A stretch of 64,000 nucleotides of DNA from Lewinellaceae bacterium (GTDB taxonomy: Bacteria; Bacteroidota; Bacteroidia; Chitinophagales; Saprospiraceae). Under the pieces are notes generated by a model. That model ran no database searches. It saw only the letters and a list, made by a program, of their open reading frames with translations, and was not told where the DNA came from. Location of the stretch: assembly GCA_016719605.1 (NCBI GenBank), contig JADJYW010000029.1, positions 1 to 64,000 on the forward strand, read 5' to 3'. The position numbers were made by a program, and so were the translations under genes. This document shows positions 16,634-24,548 of the stretch, piece after piece. Position 1 is the first letter of the stretch. Each line of letters begins with the position of its first letter.

Positions 16634-16990
16634 TTAGTCCGGCCGCACCAGCCGATTGTTTTCGTCCGGAAACACAGCCATCGGGCGGAAGGTTTTGGCC
16701 TCCTCGGGCGTCATCAGGGCATAAGAGATGATGATAACCACGTCGCCCACCTGAACCAGGCGGGCGGCGGCGCCGTTCAGGCAAACCACCCCGCTACCCC
16801 GTTCGCCACGGATGACGTAGGTTTCTAAGCGCGCGCCATTGTTGTTGTTCACGATCTGCACCTTTTCCCCTTCCACGATATTGGCCGCATCCAGCAGGTC
16901 TTCATCAATCGTGATGCTGCCGATGTAGTTCAGGTCGGCCTGCGTGACGCGCACGCGGTGGATTTTGCTTTTGAAAATTTGAATCAGCAT
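16634..16990 (-). CDS. panD: Aspartate 1-decarboxylase
   Basis: A 118-residue proenzyme that self-cleaves between Gly24 and Ser25 (YIGSITID) to form a pyruvoyl cofactor, then decarboxylates aspartate to beta-alanine for pantothenate and CoA synthesis. Further family marks are Lys9 (KSKIHRV), NNNNGARLETYVI, GERGSGVVCLNGAAARLVQ and GDVVIIISYA. Length is typical. No panB or panC is adjacent. Its promoter is one of the clearest in the window. Confidence 0.97.
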   Translation of the reverse strand: MLIQIFKSKIHRVRVTQADLNYIGSITIDEDLLDAANIVEGEKVQIVNNNNGARLETYVIRGERGSGVVCLNGAAARLVQVGDVVIIISYALMTPEEAKTFRPMAVFPDENNRLVRPD

Positions 16991-17036
16991 GGTTGCTTGC
17001 GTTGGCCGTAGAAACAGCAGAATGGCGAATCGGGTT

Positions 17037-17067
17037 GCAAAGGTAGCGGGACGTGCACGTCCGGCAA
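17037..17067 (-). promoter_or_regulatory. Bacteroidota-type promoter of panD
   Basis: On the minus strand TTG (17067-17065), then exactly 19 bases, then TACCTTTGC (17045-17037). This is the full phylum consensus (-33 TTG, -7 TAnnTTTG), placing transcription start near 17030 and a leader of about 40 bases. Confidence 0.72.
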
Positions 17068-17177
17068 GGTTCTTTTTTCACATAATCAACCTGATTTGTG
17101 GGATCGCTGCACTCTAAATCCGGCAAATCCTGTTGATCCTGTCAAAATCTTTACTTTTCGAGTGGGTTCTTAACGCG

Positions 17178-17186
17178 TACCTTTGC
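17178..17186 (+). promoter_or_regulatory. Candidate promoter of asnS
   Basis: TACCTTTGC matches TAnnTTTG, 24 bases before the asnS ATG, with a T-rich TTTT (17155-17158) at the -33 distance. Leader would be very short. Confidence 0.55.
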
Positions 17187-17209
17187 CGCCAATTTTTTTC
17201 AAACAACGT

Positions 17210-18658
17210 ATGAAACGCACGAAAATCGCCGAAATCCTCCGCACGGAGCCTGTCAACACCGAAGTTGTGGTAAAAGGCTGGGTAAAAGCCTTCCGCAACA
17301 ACCAGTTTATCGCCCTCAACGATGGTTCCTGCGCAGCCAACCTGCAAGTTGTTCTCGATTTTGAAAATGCCGACCCGGCCCTCGTCGAGCGCATCCGCTT
17401 CGGCGCTGCTATCGGCGCGCGCGGTCTGCTGGTAGAAAGCCAGGGCAAGGGCCAGCGCGTGGAGTTGAAAGCCGCCGAAATCACGGTTTATGGCGACTGC
17501 GACCCGGAGCAATTCCCGCTCCAGCCCAAAAAACAGTCCTTGGAGTTCCTGCGTGAACACGCCCACCTGCGTTTCCGCACCAACACATTTGCTGCGGTGT
17601 TCCGGGTGCGGCATGCCCTGGCGTTTGCCATTCACAAATTTTTCAACGACCGCGGTTTTTATTACCTGCACACCCCGATCATCACGTCCAGCGATGCCGA
17701 GGGCGCCGGAGAGATGTTTCGCGTGACGACCCTTCCGCTCGAAAAAATCCCGCACACAGAAAACGGCGACATTGATTTTGGCCAGGATTTTTTCAAACGC
17801 CCGACCAACCTGACCGTTTCCGGCCAACTGGAAGGCGAACTGGGCGCGCTGGCACTGGGCGATATTTACACCTTCGGCCCCACGTTCCGCGCCGAAAACT
17901 CCAACACCACGCGCCACCTGGCCGAGTTCTGGATGATCGAACCGGAAGTAGCTTTTGCCGACCTGACCGACAACATGGACCTGGCCGAGGCCATGCTCCA
18001 GTATGTATGCAATTACGCTCTGGAGTACTGCGCCGACGACCTGAAAATCCTTGAGGATCGCCTTGTCGAAGAAGAAAAAGCCAAGCCGCAGGATCAGCGC
18101 TCGCCCATGAGCCTGACGGACAAGCTGCGTTTTGTGGTGGAAAACCAGTTCGAGCGCCTGACCTACACCGAGGCCATCGAGATTTTGAAAAACTCCAACC
18201 CGAACAAAAAAGGCCAGTTTCAATACCCCATCGAAGGCTGGGGCGCCGACCTGCAAAGCGAGCACGAGCGGTATCTGGTGGAAAAACATTTCCAGAAACC
18301 GGTCATTCTCACCAACTACCCGGCGGCCATCAAGGCATTTTATATGCGCCTTGACGAACCCCGCGCGGGTGTGCCCGGCCCCACGGTGTCGGCCATGGAT
18401 ATTTTATTTCCCGGCATCGGCGAAATCGTGGGCGGCTCGCAACGCGAGGAACGCTACGCGATGCTGGTAGAAAAAATGCAGGCCATGCACATCCCGGAGG
18501 CGGAACTCGACTGGTACCTGGATACCCGGCGCTTTGGCTCGTGTCCGCACGCCGGTTTTGGCCTCGGTTTCGAGCGGCTGGTGCAGTTCGTGACCGGCAT
18601 GGGGAACATTCGCGATGTGATTGCGTTTCCTCGTTATCCGGGTAGTGCCGAGTTTTAA
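17210..18658 (+). CDS. asnS: Asparagine--tRNA ligase
   Basis: A 482-residue class IIb aminoacyl-tRNA synthetase. The N-terminal OB-fold anticodon domain (about 10-110, VVVKGWVKAFRNN) is followed by the catalytic domain with motif 2 around FGPTFRAENSNTTRHLAEFWMIEPE and motif 3 GFGLGFERLV. AsnRS rather than AspRS is indicated by RAENSNTTRHLAEFWM and by the length. The ATG at 17210 lies 24 bases after a good -7 element. The stop is followed within 6 bases by a large palindromic element. Confidence 0.97.
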   Translation: MKRTKIAEILRTEPVNTEVVVKGWVKAFRNNQFIALNDGSCAANLQVVLDFENADPALVERIRFGAAIGARGLLVESQGKGQRVELKAAEITVYGDCDPEQFPLQPKKQSLEFLREHAHLRFRTNTFAAVFRVRHALAFAIHKFFNDRGFYYLHTPIITSSDAEGAGEMFRVTTLPLEKIPHTENGDIDFGQDFFKRPTNLTVSGQLEGELGALALGDIYTFGPTFRAENSNTTRHLAEFWMIEPEVAFADLTDNMDLAEAMLQYVCNYALEYCADDLKILEDRLVEEEKAKPQDQRSPMSLTDKLRFVVENQFERLTYTEAIEILKNSNPNKKGQFQYPIEGWGADLQSEHERYLVEKHFQKPVILTNYPAAIKAFYMRLDEPRAGVPGPTVSAMDILFPGIGEIVGGSQREERYAMLVEKMQAMHIPEAELDWYLDTRRFGSCPHAGFGLGFERLVQFVTGMGNIRDVIAFPRYPGSAEF

Positions 18659-18663
18659 AAGTA

Positions 18664-18825
18664 AGAGCGTGTTTAAATTTTAGTGCCGAGGCGAAAGCGA
18701 GCAAATTTTGTTTCAGGCAAGGCAAAATTTGCAGCCGTAGCCGGGTGCCTACGGCGAAAATTTTAACGCAGCATGAAGCAAAATTTGCCGCTTGCAGCCC
18801 GGTGACTAAAATTTAAACACGCTCT
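18664..18825. repeat. 162-base palindromic element with 21-base perfect terminal inverted repeats
   Basis: Termini 18664-18684 and 18805-18825 are perfect inverted repeats (AGAGCGTGTTTAAATTTTAG start). Further inward the two halves keep imperfect complementarity, both carrying a CAAATTTTG core. It contains no gene. It starts 5 bases after the asnS stop. A shorter relative with similar ends is at 37904-37964. It resembles a non-autonomous MITE-like or REP-like unit; it may also end transcription. Confidence 0.88.
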
Positions 18826-18836
18826 AAAATTGCCCG

Positions 18837-18845
18837 TATTTTTGT
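18837..18845 (+). promoter_or_regulatory. Candidate -7 element of the thioredoxin-fold gene
   Basis: TATTTTTGT matches TAnnTTTG, 28 bases before the ATG at 18873 and 12 bases beyond the palindrome. Confidence 0.45.
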
Positions 18846-18872
18846 GCACATTTAAAATAAACATTACCGACC

Positions 18873-20045
18873 ATGTTCAAAATACTCTCAGCCGCTTTAC
18901 TAGTGCTTTCCCTCGCTTTTCAGGCCAATGCTCAAGGCATCAATTTTTTTACCGGCACCTGGGCCGAGGCCAAGGAGAAAGCCAAAGCCGAGCAGAAACT
19001 GATTTTTGTGGATGCCTACGCCGCCTGGTGCGGCCCTTGCAAACGTATGTCGGCCAACATTTTTCCTGATCCTAAAGTCGGCGATTATTTCAATGCCAAT
19101 TTCATCAATGTGAAATACGACATGGAAAAGCCGGAAAACAGCGAATTCGCAAGCAAGTACCCGGTCAGTGCCTACCCCACGCTTATGATTTTGGACAGCG
19201 ACGGCAAAGTGGTGCACAAACATGTGGGCGGTATGAATGCCGAAGGCCTTATTGCTTTTGGCCAAAAAGGAAGCGGCAAAACCGATACCTCCAAGGATTT
19301 TGAAAAAGAATACGCCGCCGGCAACCGCGACCCGCAACTCGTGCTCGATTACATCCGCGCGCTCAACCGGTCCAACAAGCCTTCGCTGAAAATCACCAAC
19401 GAGTACCTCGGCAGCCAAAAAGACCTCACCACGCCCATCAACCGCAAAATTATCCTGGAGGGCGCCATTGAGGCCGATAGCCGGGTATTTGACCTCCTGC
19501 TTGCCAACCGCGACAAGATCGCGGCTCAGGAAGGCAACGATGCCGTAGATGCCCGCGTAAACCTTGCCTGCCAAAACACCCTGAAAAAGGCCATCGAATT
19601 CCGCGACCAAAACCTGCTCCAGGAGGCCAAAGCCCGGATGAAATCGGGGGCGCCTGCTCGGGCTGATGCGTTTGGTTCGGAGGCCGACCTAAAGTTCTAC
19701 GCAGCCACCAAGGATGCAAAAAACTACCTGAAAACGGCCAAGGCCTATCAGAAGAAGACGGTAAAAAACAATGCGGCCCTGCTGCACGATCTGGTCGGCA
19801 CGGTAGTACGCGCGTTTCCGAACGATAAGTCTGTGCTGGCACAGGCTGAAAAATGGGCCATATCTGCTGCCGAAAACGGCGGTTTGCCGGAGTACTACCT
19901 CACCCTGGCAGAGATTTACAAACTCCGGGGCGACAAAGCCAAGGCACGCGCTACCGCAGAAAAAGCACGCCAGGCAATCGGCTCCGAAGACAAGCAGAAT
20001 ATAGGCTCCAAGGTTGACTATTTCCTGCAAATGCTGGAGCGATAA
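18873..20045 (+). CDS. Secreted thioredoxin-fold protein
   Basis: A 390-residue protein with a Sec signal peptide (cleavage about after Ala20, QANA) and an N-terminal thioredoxin domain carrying the active-site WCGPC (52-56) and cis-Pro region SAYPTLMILD. Residues from about 150 to the end form a helical region ending in TPR-like steps. It is likely a periplasmic oxidoreductase or disulfide reductase of the DUF255-like/thioredoxin group. The TAA stop is directly followed by a repeat array, then mnmA. The function of the C-terminal half is unknown. Confidence 0.87.
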   Translation: MFKILSAALLVLSLAFQANAQGINFFTGTWAEAKEKAKAEQKLIFVDAYAAWCGPCKRMSANIFPDPKVGDYFNANFINVKYDMEKPENSEFASKYPVSAYPTLMILDSDGKVVHKHVGGMNAEGLIAFGQKGSGKTDTSKDFEKEYAAGNRDPQLVLDYIRALNRSNKPSLKITNEYLGSQKDLTTPINRKIILEGAIEADSRVFDLLLANRDKIAAQEGNDAVDARVNLACQNTLKKAIEFRDQNLLQEAKARMKSGAPARADAFGSEADLKFYAATKDAKNYLKTAKAYQKKTVKNNAALLHDLVGTVVRAFPNDKSVLAQAEKWAISAAENGGLPEYYLTLAEIYKLRGDKAKARATAEKARQAIGSEDKQNIGSKVDYFLQMLER

Positions 20046-20112
20046 ACCAGAAACCCTCCAACCAGAAACCAGAAACCTTCCAACCAGAAACCCTCCAACC
20101 AGAAGAAACCGC
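20046..20112. repeat. One-arm array of AACCAGAAACC/CTTCC units
   Basis: Repeated AACCAGAAACC and CTCCAACCAG steps, the reverse complement of the GGTTTCT/GGTTRGAA units at 390-507. All in one orientation, so no long hairpin. It begins right after the stop at 20045 and ends 5 bases before the mnmA ATG. Confidence 0.88.
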
Positions 20113-20117
20113 ACACC

Positions 20118-21221
20118 ATGTCCAAACTCGGAAAAGCGCTTGTCGCCATGTCCGGTGGTATAGATTCCACCATGACCGCCGTCCTCCTGCACGAGGAGGG
20201 CTGGGAGGTCGTGGGCATCACCATGAAAACCTGGGACTACGCCACTTCGGGCGGTTCCAAAAAAGAAACCGGCTGTTGCTCGCTGGACAGCATCAATGAT
20301 GCCCGGCAAGTGGCCGTCAAACTCGGTTTTCACCATTTTATCGTGGATATCCGTGAGGAATTCGGCGACTATGTGATTGACAATTTTGTGGATGAGTACA
20401 TGGCCGGTCGTACGCCCAACCCTTGCGTGCTGTGCAATACGCATATCAAATGGAACAGCCTCCTGCGCCGGGCCGATATGCTCGACTGTGCGTTCATCGC
20501 CACCGGCCACTATGGTATTATCAATGAACTGGACGGTCGCAGGTATGTCACCCGCGCCCGCGACCGCGACAAAGACCAGTCGTATGTACTCTGGGGCCTG
20601 AGCCAGGAATGCCTGTACCGCACCCGCATGCCACTGGGTATCTTTACCAAGCCCGAAGTGCGCCAGATGGCCGCCGAACGCGGCTGGGACGAACTGAGCA
20701 AAAAAGCCGAGAGTTATGAGATTTGTTTTGTGCCCGACAACGACTACCGCGGCTTTTTGCGCCGGCGTGTGGAGGGCCTTGACGCCCAGGTGGCCGGCGG
20801 CAATTTTGTGGACACCGCCGGCAAGGTATTGGGCAAGCACGAAGGCTACCCGTTTTATACCGTCGGGCAACGCAAAGGACTGGGTATCGCGCTGGGCGAG
20901 CCGATGTTCGTGACTGAAATTCGTCCGGAAACAAACACCGTTGTGCTGGGCCGCGAAGACGACCTTATCCGCAACGGCATGCTCGTGGGCAAGGCGAACC
21001 TGATGAAATACGCCGCACTACCCGAAACGGGTATGGAAGCCGTCACCAAGGTACGCTACCGCGACGCCGGTACGCTGAGCACCATCACGCCGCTCGGCAA
21101 CGACGTAGATGTCCGGTTCCACGCCAATGCGAAAGGTATTGCCCCGGGCCAAAGCGCTGTATTTTACGAAGGCGATGATGTGGTGGGCGGCGGCATCATC
21201 CAGGGAAGTTTCTTCGGGTGA
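20118..21221 (+). CDS. mnmA: tRNA-specific 2-thiouridylase MnmA
   Basis: A 367-residue ATP-dependent enzyme that makes 2-thiouridine at tRNA wobble position 34. The PP-loop SGGIDS is at 12-17. The two catalytic cysteines lie in PNPCVLCNTHIKW and YEICFVPDNDYRGF. The C-terminal beta-barrel includes YTVGQRKGLGI and APGQSAVFYEGDDVVGGG. MnmA and MnmG modify the same tRNA base but are not adjacent here. tsaB follows 9 bases later, so the two are probably co-transcribed. Confidence 0.97.
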   Translation: MSKLGKALVAMSGGIDSTMTAVLLHEEGWEVVGITMKTWDYATSGGSKKETGCCSLDSINDARQVAVKLGFHHFIVDIREEFGDYVIDNFVDEYMAGRTPNPCVLCNTHIKWNSLLRRADMLDCAFIATGHYGIINELDGRRYVTRARDRDKDQSYVLWGLSQECLYRTRMPLGIFTKPEVRQMAAERGWDELSKKAESYEICFVPDNDYRGFLRRRVEGLDAQVAGGNFVDTAGKVLGKHEGYPFYTVGQRKGLGIALGEPMFVTEIRPETNTVVLGREDDLIRNGMLVGKANLMKYAALPETGMEAVTKVRYRDAGTLSTITPLGNDVDVRFHANAKGIAPGQSAVFYEGDDVVGGGIIQGSFFG

Positions 21222-21230
21222 ATCCAGATT

Positions 21231-21952
21231 ATGGCTAAAATCCTGCTCATCGAAACCGCAACCGAGGTTTGCTCTGCGGCCATCGCCGTTGACGGTCAGG
21301 TCGTGGCGCTCGCGGAAGACCTCAACCAACCCAACCACGCCGCCCGACTCACCCTGCTCATTCGGGAATGCACCCAACATGCGGGCATCGGCCTGGCCGA
21401 TCTGGATGCCGTTGCCGTCAGCCGCGGCCCAGGTTCCTATACATCCCTGCGCACAGGAGCCTCGGTTGCCAAGGGCATCTGCTATGCACTCGACAAACCG
21501 CTCCTTGCCGTAGATACCCTCCAGGCCCTGGCTGCGGCAAGCCTTCAAAAAATGGCTGCGCAAAATTCGGGCGAGTCCCTCTTGCTTGCCCCCATGATTG
21601 ATGCCCGCCGAATGGAGGTTTGGACGGCGCTGTACGACGCCCATCTGTGCGAAGTGGCGCCGGCTCAACCCTTAATTTTGGAAAACAATTTATTTTATAT
21701 TTTTTGTCAAACGGTTCGTGGCAACACTTCAAGTGATCGGTGTATTGTGTCGGGGAACGGCGTGAAAAAATCCCAAACGAGCAAGTTGACAAGAATGCGG
21801 TTTTTAGCGCTGTCCAGAATTGTTCGGCCGCACACCTGGCCGACTTGGCTGAGCAACTTTTCCAAAATACTGACTTTCAAGACATAGCATATTTTGAGCC
21901 GTTCTACATGAAACCGCCAAACATCACTACGCCGGGCAAAACATTTTTTTAG
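21231..21952 (+). CDS. tsaB: tRNA threonylcarbamoyladenosine protein TsaB, frameshifted
   Basis: TsaB, the pseudo-peptidase partner of TsaD in t6A37 synthesis. The first frame gives ILLIETATEVCSAAI, VAVSRGPGSYTSLRTGASVAKGICYALDKPLL and MIDARRMEVWTALYD. Near residue 177, at the A6 run 21765-21770, it leaves the family frame and runs to 21887 with unrelated residues. The expected end (EKIPNEQVDKNAVF, then DIAYFEPFYMK) is in the -1 frame to the stop at 21952. Adding one A restores a 240-residue TsaB, so the likely cause is a one-base deletion, real or from sequencing. A programmed -1 shift is less likely because the slip pairing is poor. Confidence 0.85.
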
Positions 21953-22131
21953 TAAAAAATATAGAAAAAAATCAAATTGATAAAAAAACGCTCTACTTTC
22001 GTATTGATAATCAGTTGTTTTACGCCTACATTTTAAAAATTATACACGATTTACTGTATTTGATGTGGCATAGTTTTGGGAGCAAAAGGGCGGAAAACAA
22101 TCTGGTTTTTTGATAATTTAAAACAAAAAGT

Positions 22132-22470
22132 ATGAGAAAGACAAAAACCGAGGCCATCGTCTTGAAAAAAGGGGATCAAGACATGCCGCTCGATTACGGT
22201 GAGTTGCGCAAAGCCGCACATGTTCTTCGAGCGGTGAACCACAAATTGAGGCAGCGCATAATAGACCTGCTGGAGGAAAACCAGCACATGACCGTAACCG
22301 ATATCTACATTAAGCTACGCCTTGAGCAAAGCGTTGCCAGTCAGCATTTAGCAATTTTGCGCAAAGCCGGAGTCGTGCAGACCGAGCGTCAGGGAAAGTA
22401 TATTTACTATTCCCTGGATTTGGAGCGACTTGGCCAGATTTCGCGCCTTGTGGAAGAATTAGTCGTCTGA
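22132..22470 (+). CDS. ArsR-family winged-helix regulator
   Basis: A 112-residue DNA-binding protein. A helix-rich N-terminus (RKAAHVLRAVNHKLRQRIIDLLEE) leads into a winged helix with recognition helix LEQSVASQHLAILRKAGVV (about 62-82) and wing QGKYIYYSLD. The metal-binding Cys pair of ArsR/SmtB sensors (ELCVCDL) is absent, so it probably does not sense metals by that site. It lies in an AT-rich interval of about 180 bases after tsaB, in its own unit ended by a strong terminator. A -7-like TAGTTTTG is at 22071-22078. Target genes are unknown. Confidence 0.88.
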   Translation: MRKTKTEAIVLKKGDQDMPLDYGELRKAAHVLRAVNHKLRQRIIDLLEENQHMTVTDIYIKLRLEQSVASQHLAILRKAGVVQTERQGKYIYYSLDLERLGQISRLVEELVV

Positions 22471-22506
22471 TTCCTCCGGGTTTTTCAATCAAACTTACAC
22501 ACACTG

Positions 22507-22546
22507 CTGCATACGGATCTGGTTGTCCGTATGCAGTATTTTTTTA
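22507..22546 (+). terminator. Intrinsic terminator of the ArsR gene
   Basis: Perfect 11-base stem CTGCATACGGA (22507-22517) / TCCGTATGCAG (22526-22536), 8-base loop, then TATTTTTTT. Lies 36 bases after the ArsR stop. Confidence 0.85.
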
Positions 22547-22566
22547 GGAAAAAGGGAACGACAGTT

Positions 22567-23307
22567 CTAAAAGAAAAAACCGAGTCGTAGTGTAAGTGCA
22601 TTGAATACGCCCTTCGAGTCTTCCTTCTTCCAGGTGCTTGTGTTGGTATCCAGCACCGATCCGGCGTCCTTGGTCAAATCCGTGAACTGCTGCTGAAAAT
22701 GCAACCCGGCCACAATGGTAGCGCTGGAGGCCACCTCATATTCGATACCCACGCCGGCACCCCAAGACAAAGCCAAGCCGTTCACTTCGTCCCTGATCGT
22801 CTCGTCCTCGCCTTGCACGGGTGTGTTTCCACGAACATCGCCCAGGGCTTTGGTAACAAACCCGAGCGTGAATACCGGTGCTTCGGCATAAAATTTAATA
22901 GGTGAGTCTTCGCCCGAACCACCCCGAAAACGCAGGCCGAAGGGGATTTCTACATATGTGACCCGATAGTGGAGTCGGGCATCCTTGGCCAATGTATCCA
23001 GGCGCGGATCGCTCAAATCGGTGTTGGGCCACAGTACTGCCTGCTCATAACCATTGAGCAATTTGCCACCTTGATTGAAGCCAAAGCCAAGTCCCGCCAA
23101 AAACGCATAGTTTCGCGCAAAATAATACTCGCCCTGTACGCCGAACTTCAAACCCCAGTTGGAACCAACCCCTTCGAGGCGTTTGTCATCGGTGCGCAAC
23201 CACGACCATGTAGGGCTGGCCTGAATACCAAAACGGAAATCCTGCTGCGCCAAAGACACCCCTTGGAGCATCAATAAAAAGCCAAAAACCAAAGCAATTT
23301 TTTTCAT
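22567..23307 (-). CDS. Outer-membrane beta-barrel protein (PorT-like)
   Basis: A 246-residue protein with a Sec signal peptide (cleavage near residue 20, SLAQ) and alternating amphipathic strands such as FRFGIQASPTWSWLR, FGVQGEYYFARNYAFLAGLGFGF and YVEIPFGLRF. The C terminus ends LRLGFFF, an outer-membrane insertion-type terminal Phe. The pattern fits the Bacteroidota porin-family/PorT-like eight-stranded barrels. It converges with the ArsR gene and is divergent from gldB. No specific cargo or partner can be named. Confidence 0.82.
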   Translation of the reverse strand: MKKIALVFGFLLMLQGVSLAQQDFRFGIQASPTWSWLRTDDKRLEGVGSNWGLKFGVQGEYYFARNYAFLAGLGFGFNQGGKLLNGYEQAVLWPNTDLSDPRLDTLAKDARLHYRVTYVEIPFGLRFRGGSGEDSPIKFYAEAPVFTLGFVTKALGDVRGNTPVQGEDETIRDEVNGLALSWGAGVGIEYEVASSATIVAGLHFQQQFTDLTKDAGSVLDTNTSTWKKEDSKGVFNALTLRLGFFF

Positions 23308-23383
23308 AACGTGTTGTTTTTTTGTGCGTTAAAACCGAATGGGGCGGAATGCTCACACACGCTCCATACTTGCCCGTTAAAGA

Positions 23384-23392
23384 TAACTTTGT
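23384..23392 (+). promoter_or_regulatory. Candidate -7 element for gldB
   Basis: TAACTTTGT matches TAnnTTTG, about 75 bases before the gldB ATG. No TTG at -33. Confidence 0.35.
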
Positions 23393-23465
23393 GTACCAGG
23401 GCGTACCGGATATTCCCGAATACCATTCTTTCCGGGCGCTAAAATCGCTGAATTTTTTTAAGGAC

Positions 23466-24506
23466 ATGACCAGAAGTTTGATTTACGTTGCCGCAAATGC
23501 TGTACTGCTGCTATTGGGACTGAGTACCGGTAGTTGCGGCAACGGTACCAACAAAAATATCCCGGATGTTTCGGATATAGCCGTGCAGGTAAACCTGCAA
23601 CGTTTCGATCAGGATTTGTTTTCGCTTGACACAACCAATTGGGATGAAGGCCTGCGCGTACTCGAGCAGAATTACCCCGATTTTTTACCCTTTTTCATTG
23701 CGGAGATAGCCCACGATCAGTCCAATGCAGATGAAACACCGTTGGAAGCTATTGCCGGATTTGTGGCTGCTCCGCAAGTACAGCGACTCCGTGACTCTTG
23801 TCAGGCGGCTTTCCCCGATCTGGCGCTGTTGCAGGCCGATCTGGAGCAGATGCTGCGCTTTTATCGCTACCATTTGCCCAATCGTCCGTTGCCGCGCTTT
23901 GTCACCGCCGTCACGGAATTCATCGGCGATGCCTACGCCGTGAATGACACCCTCCTGTTGATCGGATTGGATATGTTTCTGGGCGAGGATTTCCCCGGCT
24001 ACAACCCGGACTATTTCCCCCAATACCTGCGCAAGCAGTTTGTGCCGGAATATATGACTACCAAAATAGCCCTCGCACTTTCCAGCCGCCTTGTCGGCCC
24101 TCCGCCAGGCGAGCGTGTTGTGGATTATATGATCAACAACGGCAAGGTTTTATATCTTTTGGACGCACTCCTGCCGATGGTGCCCGACAGCATGAAAATG
24201 GGGTACACGCAAGATCAGCTGGAGGGCTGCCATGCCAACGAACAGGGGATTTGGGCGCGGTTGTTGGAGTTAAAAGTGCTCTACGAACCACTTAATAACA
24301 AAAATCAAAAAATCGTGATGCCCAGCCCCAGCACCGACATCGTATTTCAGGAAACCCCGGGCGAAGTGGGCAACTGGATTGGCTGGCAGATCGTGCGGGC
24401 ATACATGCGCCGTTATCCGGAGACATCCATGGAGGAACTGCTGGCCTTTCGGGACACCCAGCAGTTTCTGGGAAAAGCAAAATATAAACCAAAACGCGTC
24501 AACTGA
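23466..24506 (+). CDS. gldB: Gliding motility lipoprotein GldB
   Basis: A 346-residue lipoprotein with lipidation Cys24 (STGSCGN) that belongs to the GldB family, required for gliding in Flavobacterium and linked to type IX secretion. Family features are VNLQRFDQDLFSLD near the start, YPDFLPFFIAEI, and the C-terminal GEVGNWIGWQIVRAYMRRYPETSMEELLAF. The frame is open 144 bases upstream, but the ATG at 23466 gives a proper signal peptide. The last base of its TGA stop overlaps an ATG (24506) leading into the batD leader. It is separated from gldKLMN by about 6 kb. Confidence 0.93.
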   Translation: MTRSLIYVAANAVLLLLGLSTGSCGNGTNKNIPDVSDIAVQVNLQRFDQDLFSLDTTNWDEGLRVLEQNYPDFLPFFIAEIAHDQSNADETPLEAIAGFVAAPQVQRLRDSCQAAFPDLALLQADLEQMLRFYRYHLPNRPLPRFVTAVTEFIGDAYAVNDTLLLIGLDMFLGEDFPGYNPDYFPQYLRKQFVPEYMTTKIALALSSRLVGPPPGERVVDYMINNGKVLYLLDALLPMVPDSMKMGYTQDQLEGCHANEQGIWARLLELKVLYEPLNNKNQKIVMPSPSTDIVFQETPGEVGNWIGWQIVRAYMRRYPETSMEELLAFRDTQQFLGKAKYKPKRVN

Positions 24507-24548
24507 TGCGAGTCTATAGCAAAATACGACCAAATTGGCCGGCAGTTT

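Noticed and set aside
21765..21770. Programmed -1 frameshifting in tsaB
   Set aside because: The site GTG AAA AAA T would force a first-base mismatch in the P site, and two other genes show the same kind of missing A, so deletion or error is simpler.
22132..22470. ArsR gene as an arsenic or metal resistance regulator
   Set aside because: No metal-binding Cys pair and no resistance genes next to it.
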